This document shows, in pieces, positions 43,951 through 54,209 of a stretch of DNA of 64,000 nucleotides; the first letter of the stretch is position 1; each line of letters opens with the position of its first letter. Under the pieces are notes generated by a model that worked only from the letters and a program-made list of their open reading frames with translations, had not been told where the DNA came from and made no database searches. Made by a program: the position numbers and the translations under genes. The stretch spans positions 10,054,198-10,118,197 of the forward strand of contig NC_044917.1 in the NCBI RefSeq assembly GCF_003576645.1, in the 5' to 3' direction. Origin of the DNA: Ipomoea triloba. Lineage: Eukaryota; Streptophyta; Magnoliopsida; Solanales; Convolvulaceae.

Positions 43951-43966
43951 CATATATATATATAAG
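43951..43966 (+). promoter_or_regulatory. Candidate TATA box of the MYB gene
   Basis: CATATATATATATAAG lies about 60 bp before the start codon at 44019, which would give a leader of about 30-40 nt. Position and sequence only. Confidence 0.4.
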
Positions 43967-44018
43967 CTAGCTAGGTTATTGATTGATTAGCGTTGTTGGG
44001 TGAGTAATATATATAGAG

Positions 44019-47000
44019 ATGGGAAGGCATTCGTGTATGGTGATGAAGCAAAAGCTGAGGAAAGGTTTGTGGTCGCCGGAGGAAGATGAAAAGCTGTACA
44101 ATTACGTCATCAAATTCGGCGTCGGATGTTGGAGCTCTGTTGCTAAACATGCTGGTAACCATTTCATTTATTATACTATCTGCAAACTTAAATCAAGTAT
44201 ATCCTTTGTTGCATGCAATTACTATTTTTTATCAATTAAATTTATCATATCAAACTTAAATTCAGACTAAACTATGCTACTCCGTAGTTGTCAAGACCTT
44301 GTGGTCTAGTGGCACCCGTATCAAAAGAGGCAACGATATTGACTATTTGTGTTTCGGTAGGTTGAGAAACTAATTATACAAAGTCAGTAGTACTCAAAAA
44401 AGCCACTGGACCATGAAGTCCATCAGTCCATGGCTATTACATGAGATTTAATTTACTATCGGGTATTATTATGCTTATTAGAGTAGATATCTTTTTGCAT
44501 TTAGGATCCGTTTAAAAATATGAAAAATATTTTCTAAAATATGGGTTTCAAGAAATTAATCATTTTCTGAAAAACCATTTCACTTTCTGATGTTTGGCTT
44601 AAACTAAAAAAATAATTATTTTTTTTCAGCTTGGCTGCAAATTAGAATACTGTATTTTTATATTTGATCCATTTTTTAAAAATAAAATTGCAATAGTTAT
44701 AAAGATTAATAATAATTATAATAAAAAAAATATAAAGAAATAATTTGTAACTTGTAACTTATTATAATAAGATAATTAAATAAATTGATAAATATACTAA
44801 TAATTCTTAATTAAAGAAATTGAAGAAAAAAAAATTTGTTTATTTTTAATTTGGATGTGGGTTAGGCCAACCAAGATTTTTATTATTTGGTTTGGCAAAC
44901 AGCAGACTCATATTTAATCAGAAATTGATATATGTAATGACTCTGAAATAAAAGAAATTGAAAAACAAAAATTAGTTTTTTGAGTTGTGGGTGAGCCATG
45001 ATTTTTATTATATCATTCGACCTAGCCAATCCATATTTTAATCTGTCATTTAATTATTATTTTTTTAATGTTCTGGGTTATGGGTTAGGTCAGGCCGAGT
45101 CAAGATTTTTATTATTTGGTACAACCAGATCAGATCACGAATTTTAACTTGAATAGCACAATCCAATTTAAATAATAACTAGATAGGCTACGGGGCAACC
45201 CGCTCATTTGACACCACTCAAAATGAGCGAAAGAGAGTGAATTGAGTATGAGATAAGAATCCATAAAATGTCTTTTGTGGAAAAAGAAAATTGAAAAATA
45301 TTTTCCACCAAAATGAGTCATTTTTCTTTTGACGGGAATGAGTATTTTCTTTTTCTTTTATTTTCCATTGATAGCCACACACTGAAAAATCGATCTAGAA
45401 ATGACTTCTGGAACTCATTTTTCGAGTATGGACCCTTAATTATTCCAATTAATGGTCTCAAACAAGAAACAAAACCTAAACGACAGTGAATAAACAATAG
45501 ATTTACTTTGTATATGTGTGTTTGGTTGACGGTTTTCGTATGAGACATAAGTATCAAAGTGATTGTTATTGTTTGATTGACAGGTTTTTAGAATACTACT
45601 ATGGGTTTGGAATAACCATTAATTGGAAAACTCATACCCTTATTAAATAAGATTTTCATTTACCTTCCTTCTTTCTTTCCCAATTATTAATAATCATTTT
45701 CATTACACTCTACTACCAAACATGCAAAATACTTTCACTACAACACATTACCCTTACCAAGTATTTGATACCCATACCAATTTCGATTCACATGTGCGAA
45801 CCAGACACACTAAATCTTTCCAAAATATATAGACTTAGTAAATTAATTTTTCAACAAAGCACCGACGTGTAATATTGATATCTTGACTGTACTAATTAGT
45901 TTTGAAGATTCTAGAGTTTATAAAACACAAAGGAAGTTTATGTCTCATTCTAATTTTGTAAAATGTTAATTACTTAATTACATACAAGTTTTGTGATTCG
46001 ATTTGAAATTAAGATTAGTTCGAAAAGTGCTAAAAGATAAGTGCAATGCTAGAAAGTAAATAGAGTAAGGATACATAAATATAGATTTTATAGTGTAATT
46101 ACTCTACCTCCCTCGCTCTTTTCTTTTTCACTTAAGAAAAAATTCATTATATATAGGGTGTGTTTGGTTGACAAATTTAACTATTAGGAATGGGTATTAA
46201 AATCATTGTTGTTGTTTGGTTGGAAGGTTTTGCCTTTTGATTTACTATTTCACAAGTTTCACCAAACTTGCTATTGTAGCTCTTTCTACTCTTTTTTTTA
46301 AAAAACTGTAGCTCTCTCTACTTAGGTAGAGTTTTTTTTTTTTTTTCCTATTTTGTACCCAATTAAGATTGTTTGACCGGCCTTCAACTTGTTCACTCAA
46401 GATCTTGATAAATTCTTAAAGTTTGACGGCGTATTTTTTAAATTTTGAAGATTTGCTTGATATAATCTTTTTAAGCACTTGTATTTTTATATTATTGTAA
46501 GATTACTCAAGTTTCAACTTAAAGTTTTTCTCTCTTCCTTGAAATACCTTTGGATCTATTTATACTTGAATTTTAAATTTGTCTGTTGGAGGGGAGAAAT
46601 TTTCAAATTTTCTTTATAGCTATGAATATTAATATTAACTATTGGACATTGGTATGTTGCAAATTGTTCTAGAGCAACCACAAGAGGTTTTTTTTGTGAG
46701 TTTTTGTGGGGTCATAGCTTATGTGGAGAAAAGAGAACAAATGAGAGAGAAAATTGAGTTCGTCCTACAAAAAATAATTTTTTGTGAGGCCCATATGGGC
46801 AGAAAAAATTTAAATAAAAAAATTTAAAAATAAAAATAAAAACTCAGCTTCCTGGTGCTCGTTTAGCTCACCCGGCACGTGCAATGCACACACTAACTGG
46901 GGGCGTAAATTCAATTTTTTTTTCCTTATAACATTATTTTCTCAAAAATTGAACTTTTAAAATGAAGTTGGAAAAAGAAAATTTAGAGAATTAGAAAACT

Positions 47001-48799
47001 AGATAAATGAAAATATTGATAAATCGATAATTGGAGAAATAAAAAATAAAGGAATGAAATAAACAAACCCATGCATGTAGTGACTTTAGCAGATAAATTA
47101 GCATTATATTTTAATTTCTTTTACGAATATGTATGAGACATTATTGTATATTAATTTCTTTTGTTATTTTGCGATTATATATACACGCAGGTTTGCAAAG
47201 ATGTGGGAAGAGTTGCAGATTGAGATGGATAAATTATCTAAGACCGGATCTTAAAAGAGGATTGTTTTCACCAGAAGAGGAGCATATCATACTAGTTCTT
47301 CATGAAGTTTTGGGAAACAAGTAATTTAATCTATATCCAAAAATATTAGGAAATTATTTTTAATACAAAAAAATAATAGAATGTACTAACGGTCTATATA
47401 TGGCGAACACTTATGCGGGAATGTCCGTGAGACGGATCGGGTCAAGATTAAAAAAAATACCGAAAAATGTAATACTAATCAAGAATACATTTTTCAGTAT
47501 AAGTATTACATTTTTATCTTAACTTGACCCATCTCACAGATAAGGATCTGTAAGACGGTCTCACAGGAGAGTCACTCATAATATATAAGTATAGGGTAAT
47601 AATAATCAAGTGGTAAGTATAGATGAATTAAGGAAATGTGACAAAATTTTGACATTTAATATTAATATAGTATATAGGGTAATAATAATCAAGTGGTGAG
47701 TATAGATAAATTAAGAAAATGTGATAAAATCTTGACATTTAATATTAATATAATAGTATATAGGGTAATAATAATCCACTGGTGACTATAGATAAATTAA
47801 GAAAATGTGTCAAAAATTTGTCACATTTTCTTAATAGTATAATAAAAGTATAAAATTACTTTTACGTACAGTAAAGTCAATAGCCCCAGAAATGTCATTG
47901 GGTTACAAGTTATTACTTGACACAGTTAAATTTTGTTTATTCCGTTAGGCTTTTTTTTATAAAAAAAAAATACTAGGATACTGTCTTATTATCATATTTG
48001 TAATTCATTACATTTTTTTTTTCTATATCTCTGTAATTTAAATTCAATTTCATTACATTTTTTTTGTATACCCCTATAATTTAAATTCAATCTCAATATA
48101 TAATATGGGAGAGTAATATGGATAAGCTAAGGATAATTGTTTAATTCCCATGCATATATATTGTTGATTTTTGAGAATGGCATGATAAATATATGCAGGT
48201 GGGCACAAATCGCAGCGAAACTACCAGGGAGAACAGATAACGAGATAAAGAATTTCTGGAATTCATGTCTGAAGAAGAAGCTCATAAAGCGAGGGATTGA
48301 TCCAAACACCCACAAGCCCATAATGAACACATCATCAGACGCTCCAAAGAGTTTCGCAGAAGATCACAATAATATTAATAATTCTTCTTCAACCATCCCC
48401 AAACCCACACTCCCATGGCCATTAAACTTGTCCGAATTGGAGCAACCTCAAGCCTTCGATCCTCTCTTCCTCTACGACTTCCAACAAAGCCTCAACAATA
48501 ATTCAGAACAGTATTTTCATGGCTTCAGTACACTCCCAAGTTTAGCGAATTTTGAGAATATCAACATGGTTAATAATGGACCGATAACGTTTCCGAATTG
48601 GGAAACTTGCGACAACAACATAAACACGGATTCTGTGTCGGCTCATCAGTTCCCATTCAGTGCCAAAAGTAGTGGGGATGTTGAGGGGTGTTCATGGCAA
48701 GATGATTTCTCTGAATATTCATTGCCTGCTTTGCCTCAAGATTTGAGTGGGGAAAATAATCTTGAATTCTTCATGTCTTGCACCAAATTTAATCTGTAA
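44019..48799 (+). CDS. R2R3-MYB transcription factor, MYB61/50/55/86/103-like
   Basis: Three exons: 44019-44154 (136 bp), 47191-47320 (130 bp, the usual size of exon 2 in this family) and 48199-48799 (601 bp); introns 44155-47190 and 47321-48198 are GT-AG. The frame is open throughout, giving 288 residues. R2 spans about 14-64 with W18, W38, W58; R3 about 67-115 with F71, W90, W109. The start [23 protein letters not shown] and [11 protein letters not shown] after R3 are typical of the MYB61/50/55/86/103 group, nuclear regulators of secondary wall, lignin, mucilage or stomatal traits. The bHLH-interaction signature is absent from R3. Oddities: the N-terminus reads HSCMVMKQK, one residue longer than the usual HSCCxKQK, and the C-terminal region (about 170 residues) is shorter than in MYB61. 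The C-terminus [12 protein letters not shown] has no match I can name. Which family member it is needs a tree. Confidence 0.93.
44290..44401 (+). mobile_element. Truncated SINE in MYB intron 1
   Basis: CAAGACCTTGTGGTCTAGTG, GGCACCC, GCAACGATATTGA, GTTGAGAAACTA, AGTCAGTAGTACTCAAAAAA match the SINE at 41262-41428 in order, with about 40 bp missing across the B-box. Target duplications are not clear. Confidence 0.75.
44505..45450. mobile_element. Candidate MITE in MYB intron 1, AAATATTTTC ends
   Basis: The left part ATGAAAAATATTTTCTAAAA with CATTTTCTGAAAAACC and GTTTGGCTTAAACTAA, and the right part GAAAAATATTTTCCACCAAA with ACTGAAAAATCGATCTAG, are roughly inverse. The AT-rich interior has GGGTTAGGCCAACCAAGATT-type words repeated near 44868 and 45082. 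A fragment of the same family is at 53610-53990. Confidence 0.45.
45516..45810. mobile_element. MITE in MYB intron 1, GTGTGTTTGGTTGA ends
   Basis: The left end GTGTGTTTGGTTGACGG and the inverse of the right end, GTGTGTCTGGTTCGCAC, form TIRs. The subterminal words GGTTTGGAATAACCATTAAT and GATACCCATACCAATTTC are typical of small hAT- or PIF-type elements. A left-end fragment of the same family lies at 46157-46240 (GGTGTGTTTGGTTGACAAAT). Confidence 0.65.
47418..47580. mobile_element. MITE in MYB intron 2 (family 1, copy 2)
   Basis: It contains GTCCGTGAGACGGATCGGGT on the left and ACCCATCTCACAGATAAGG, GACGGTCTCACAGGAGAGTC on the right, with an inner palindromic AATGTAATAC...GTATTACATTTT. It is the same family as 6603-6945, but the outermost left terminus is missing. 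Confidence 0.7.
47587..47845. repeat. Three-copy repeat of about 86 bp in MYB intron 2
   Basis: TATAGGGTAATAATAATC starts units at about 47590, 47675 and 47759. Each continues with AAGTGGTGAGTATAGATAAA, a TTAAGAAAATGTG word and TTTGACATTTAATATTAATA. The third unit diverges after TGTGTCAAAAATTTG and there forms a short inverted repeat with CACATTTTCTTAA. Confidence 0.85.
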
Positions 48800-49429
48800 A
48801 ATATCTGAATATGTATGTATTTTTTGGAGATTCTTTTCTGATCTTTTGGTTTCCTTGGGGTCCTCCCCTTGTGTGCAGATAAACATAGAGTTGTGCAGTG
48901 TTTAAGATCATGGCAACTTTGAGGGAGTTGTGGTGGTATAGTAGTGAGAATTCTTTATATACTTCAATTATTATAATTATTATATTGCTTCTGTTTCAAT
49001 AGGAAACAATACAGATTTAATTTGCCAAAATTTGTATTCTTTGGATCTTGAGAGAGCTTGAATTGAGATTAATAAAATATTTTACAATTCCATACATTAT
49101 TAGTCCAAGTTACTTTTTATTTTACAAAAATTTATGAGATTGTTAGCACATGGATTGTTAGCATTTTCACAAAACACTGCACCCTCTTGTTACAGTAAAC
49201 TCTTTCTACTAGTGTCCTCATTAGTATGTACCTATATATAGTTTTCAACAAGAAGGTTGAGATTTACTTCTACTGATTTTGACTCATATATATAACTGTT
49301 GCCTACGTTTCTCCTTGCATATTATATTCTGTCTTATTCCTTGTCACTCATTTATGTTTTGGTCAAATGTATGTGTACGTTGCTTATAGCCATGTCTAGC
49401 TGCGTGCTTTGGATGCATTTCTTGTAAAA
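48800..49429. other. 3' flank of the MYB gene
   Basis: No further gene. AATAAAATA near 49071-49079 is a plausible polyadenylation signal, though 270 bp is a long 3' UTR. Confidence 0.4.
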
Positions 49430-50270
49430 AATAGTGTAGAATTGAGCATAATAAGAGAACTTTTGAAGTCGATTATATGGTTATATGGAAGGATTTTGAG
49501 AGTCTTGAAAGTTTTGAAAGTACGTGGAGATGGAGCAAATTTGAAGTGTTTTGATTAGTTGAAGTTCCCAAAAGTGTCTTGAATCGTTTGCTTGATGTTT
49601 TTGATTGAAAAGTCCCTCAAAGCTAGGGCTAAGAATGTTGCTTAAATAGATTTGTGATAGTCAACACACCCTACGACATACATGGTCATGTTATAGGGGT
49701 GTCGAAATCTATCACTACCTAGCTAGGCGGCACTTCCCACGACACAATCATGTTACTATGCTGGCCTATTGAAATCTGTCTAGGATTTTTTAAATATTAT
49801 TTTAGGTTGAATTTCTGAAAACTTTGAACATGAAAGTTGTAGATGATCGTCTTAGCTTCAATGGAAACTTTATTCACTTTAGTTGAACTTTGTATGAAAG
49901 AGATATGACCAAAATACGTTAGCATGTTGCAAGGTCGTGTCCCTAGGTCTGTCAAAATCTATTTATATGTTTGACCTTAATTTGTCCTAAATCTTTGAAA
50001 GCTATGAACATAAAAGTTATAGGGATTGTATGTATTCGCTTTCTATGGACACATGAACCATTTCAATTGGACTTTGTATAAGTGATATATGACCAAAATA
50101 CTCTAAGCATATTACAAAGTGCATATTTTCTCATTTTTATTGAAAATTTTCTAAATATCAAATATTAATAAATTAAGCACCATATTCTATCACACTAAAT
50201 GAAATACAAGTAAAATCATTATAAATATGATATTTGGAAAAAGTGAAATTAAGCACTTATCATCAACAAA
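49430..50270. repeat. Dispersed-repeat-like block, possibly LTR-retroelement derived
   Basis: CTGAAAACTTTGAACATGAA-AGTTGTAG..TTTGTATGAAAGAGATATGACCAAAAT (49815-49917) recurs in altered form at about 49993-50100 (GAAAGCTATGAACATAAAAG..TTTGTATAAGTGATATATGACCAAAATAC). So about 180 bp is duplicated in tandem. GGTCATGTTATAGGGGTGTCG and AATCATGTTACTATG..TCGTGTCCC are further internal echoes. Sequence of this style is common in plant Gypsy-type repeats; that assignment is from memory. Confidence 0.45.
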
Positions 50271-50684
50271 GCCATATGGGTGGCCAATGGATATTCACAA
50301 AATTAAAGATCATGAATAGCATTTCTACTCATTTAGTTTTAATTATTGTGTACAATTAATCCCTCAAATATTTATGGTGTAAGTTTAACCCTTCAACAAT
50401 TCAACTCTCTGCAAAATGATAAATTTAATCAATAAAATTTTTTACAAAAAAATTGACGAATTAAATTTAATCAATACATTTTCGTTATATTACCTAGCCA
50501 AACCCGCCAGCATCTCATTTGCCAAAATCAAATGGTTGTTCTTCCTTCTCTACTCCCTCGATCAATTCTACACCTGCTAGGCGGGTTACCAGTGAAGAGG
50601 GACAACTTCTTGTTCAATCCTCCATTTCTAGTTAAAATTATAGATATTTTGTATAAATTATTGTTTACGTCATTCCACCTTAAT
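50271..50684. other. Intergenic, no gene seen
   Basis: AT-rich; nothing recognised. Confidence 0.45.
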
Positions 50685-51204
50685 TATTATCAAGGTTGCA
50701 AAAATCACTAGGCGTTCCTTGGACACTTGAGGGGAACTTATGCGTCCTTTTTTTTAATTTAAAAAATATTAAAAATATTATTTAACACTTGATAATTATA
50801 AACTATTTAATACTTTAATATAAGTACTAAAATATTAAATATTAACTAAAAAGCATCTAAAATTGTAGATTGTATAAAGATTTAAAGAATCAAAACACAA
50901 CACAAAGTCACATCTCACAAAGTATTAATACTAAAGTACCTTGATTTTGATTTTTTTATTACATTTTTTTGGGTTTGCGACCGATTTGAACAATTTAGGA
51001 TTATTGCACTAAAAATGGCATTGATTTGAGAGAAATAATCCATTTTAAAAAAAACACGGAAAAAATAGCTAACCGGCAACCTAGATGTCCGCCTAATCCG
51101 TCGCGACTTAGTCGGCACCTAGAACATCGATTCCGCCGAAATTCTAGGCGGTCGGCCACCGCTATCGCTTTCGCTTAGGCGCGATTTTTGCAACATTGAT
51201 TATT
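50685..51204. mobile_element. TIR element with GTTGCAAAAATCGC / GCCTAGGCG ends
   Basis: The left end ATTATCAAGGTTGCAAAAAT-CAC and the inverse of the right end, AATAATCAATGTTGCAAAAA-TCGCG, form TIRs of about 23 bp. Subterminal TAGGCG and CCGCCTA words recur. There is no transposase; the 67-codon minus frame at 50915-51118 is not a known protein. A related partial copy lies at 33225-33480. Confidence 0.7.
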
Positions 51205-52022
51205 ATACCATAATGATTAGATTGTTTAATTTTGTAAGTATAACATTTTAAATCTAAAATTAAGTTAACAAAAAAAAAATTGGTCAGCGAACGTGCAACT
51301 TGATTCAGTCATAGATACAAGTGTGAAAAGAAACATTTCCAGACAATAAATTTTCGAAACGAAAAAATTCCAGACATGACATTAATTGAAGCAAATTTCC
51401 AAAAAAAATCACAACGAAATTTTCCACAAGAGACGCACATATTCTTATCAGCGTTTGGAAAAAGTCTATCATTTCCTGAGTGGCTGGCAAAGCAATTTGA
51501 AAGACGATAAAAAAAATATTTATGACAAAATATGAAATATAATCAATTAGATAAAATAATAAAACATATTATAAATCATATATCATCTCTATTGATATAA
51601 TATTAATAAATATTTTTTCTCTTTTAGTTAAATCAACTTTAAATTATTTCTAAATTAATTTAAATACGATATAATATAAACTTCTAAACTACATTAACTA
51701 AATATTCATAAAGAGTAAATATTTTTTAGAAAATACTAGTCATGGACTCCTCAATTATGAATAAGTTTTAAAATTTCATATTAATCAGGTTAATTAAAAG
51801 TCTTTTATAAATATAAGAATTTTATCTCTCCCACCATTACGAAGGATAACAGCATTATTTATTGAAAAAAAATCTCTTTCAACACTCTTCTACATATGTA
51901 TTGTTTTTAATTTTGAATATCCGTGTTGCATACTATAATATTTTGGCATATGGCTTGTAATAATTTATAAGTGATTTATAAAACTCTGAATTATTTGTTA
52001 AGTAATTTTTCTTTTTAATGTT

Positions 52023-52070
<48 letters not shown>

Positions 52071-53321
52071 GATATATTAGAGATTTTATTTAAAGATTTT
52101 TTATAAAAAAATAAAAAAATTTAACAAATCAAACATCTTAATTAATTTTGTAAGTAGTTTAATTCTTATGTTTCTAGAGTCTCACGAAATATGTCAATTA
52201 TTTTTTCATGCAAAATTATTTCTATCAAATACGTTTTTTGAATATATTTTCTCAAAATTTTAATAAATGAAAAAATATCAAAACTTAAAAATCTATTTCC
52301 CCAACAACTCTCCTTCCTTCCTTGTTCCTAATCTTGACTTTTAATGTACATGGGGCCAACAAATATTATTACGACGACTTGACTTGCATTAGTTGCATAA
52401 GTCCGTAGAATTCAAAATGCATTATGCCGAGTAATTAGGGTTATAATCATAGTTTTGTTTATACTCACACGTATAAATTTTTATGACACTCATGATTCTT
52501 TATAAGGTAATATCTGTTCTATAGAATTAATGTCTCCATCACCGAGGTTTGAACTTGTAACCACTCATTTAGAATATAACGAAGGTGTAACCACACTAAA
52601 TAATAGTTGGCATATTCTTTATAGTAATCCATTATACGTTTTGTTTTGCTTTAAGAAAAAAAAAGAGAAAAAAAAAACTAAACTAAACTTTTAAGTGGGA
52701 AGTTTATTGTATAATTATTAAAAACTTGAAAGTTTAGTAATGGTAAGATCCTAATCTTTGATTTCTCAAGATAGAGGGTGTTGATGTATTCACACTTTTT
52801 ACAAGTTCATGATCCCATGGGAACACACCCCTAGATAAAAACTAAGAACCAATCTCATCCTTACATTTGTAAAAATCGGACAGACTATATAAGATTTTTT
52901 TTTTAAATGCGATGGCATTTTCATAAATATCGTTAATTTCACTTTGCAAAATTAAACATGCACTACTTAAATATGCAATATGTAACAACTAAATACAAAC
53001 CTAGATAAATTTTAAAATATAATGAAAAAGTTAAATTTTAAATCTAAACCGTAAATGTTAGACCCTAATAAGCAATAAAATGTGAACTATTAAACCAAAT
53101 AAATCCAAAAACTCAGTCATAAACTATAAAATTGAAACCCTAAGTGTAATGCAGTTTCGCAGCAGCTTTTAGTGTTCAAGTTTGTATATAGTGAATTTGG
53201 TGATAATTACGAAAATATCACCGTATTTTTTTAAAATTTAATTTGGTTCGTCAATTTTTTTTCAAATTTAACACTGGAATTAGTTTTAGTTTTATACTAA
53301 AGACTTGTTCTCATAGACACT

Positions 53322-53366
<45 letters not shown>

Positions 53367-53807
53367 GGCTGGTGCCCCGCCTTTCTCCCCCGGACCTCCT
53401 TCACACTGCTTTGCTTCCTAACTTGCACCCCTCCTTCACTTGGCATGTCCTGTGCTATCTTGATTCTTTGTCTTGTACCTTTTATTCATTAGTCTTGGCC
53501 CCAATCAAAAAAATTGGGCTCATCTCCAATAACTCTATCATGAATAAAATATTTGTTATTCATAAGAAAAAGTAAAATAATTTTAATAAAAATGTAATAC
53601 TTTTACATGTTTGAAAATCTGTAAAATGTTTTCTAGATAAAAAATAACTCATTTTTAGAAAATATTTTAATTTTTTGATATTTGGCTGAAGGTCATAAAA
53701 TTATATTTTTTGTTTGGCTTAAAGTTAAGAAATTACATTTTTTTTTCTATTTAGTTCATTTTCTTGAAAATGAACATATTAATTTTTAGTATAAAATAAT
53801 AATAACA

Positions 53808-53863
<56 letters not shown>

Positions 53864-54185
53864 TGTTATTATTTTCAATCCAAGTTATATTTCTCATTTA
53901 TGTCTGTGATTTTAAGTTTTAATATTACATTTTTCAGAAAACTATGTTTTATTTGGTTTATTTTTTAAAAAATCAACCAAACACATGAGTTCAAATCCTT
54001 GAGAATATAACCTTTATTCAGTTGAAATTATATTTAAATAAATAAATAAATAAAAACACACGAAATAGACAAATAGTGAAGGAATAGGGTGGTTCTATAA
54101 TGTGAAAATTTGCATTTTTCCAATATAAAAGTATGCAATTATCGGTGTATATATTTCCTCTCTAATCCATAGTTCCATACAATTA
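51205..54185. other. Intergenic, AT-rich, with microsatellites and one MITE fragment
   Basis: (TG)n(TA)n lies at 52024-52066, (GT)n(TA)n at 53322-53366, and (ATT)n of about 18 units at 53808-53862. A fragment at 53610-53990 (TGTAAAATGTTTTCTAGATA, GATATTTGGCTGAAGGTC) belongs to the 44505-45450 family. On the minus strand, 52530-52590 has tRNA-like words (GTTCAAACCTC) without SINE ends. A TAAA-type run is at 54038-54055. No coding gene was recognised. Confidence 0.55.
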
Positions 54186-54209
54186 CTAAGCCTAAATTTC
54201 ATACATACA

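Noticed and set aside
43612..43965. 117-codon hydrophobic frame upstream of MYB
   Set aside because: Low-complexity TTT/ATT-rich frame in promoter sequence; no signal of a real protein.
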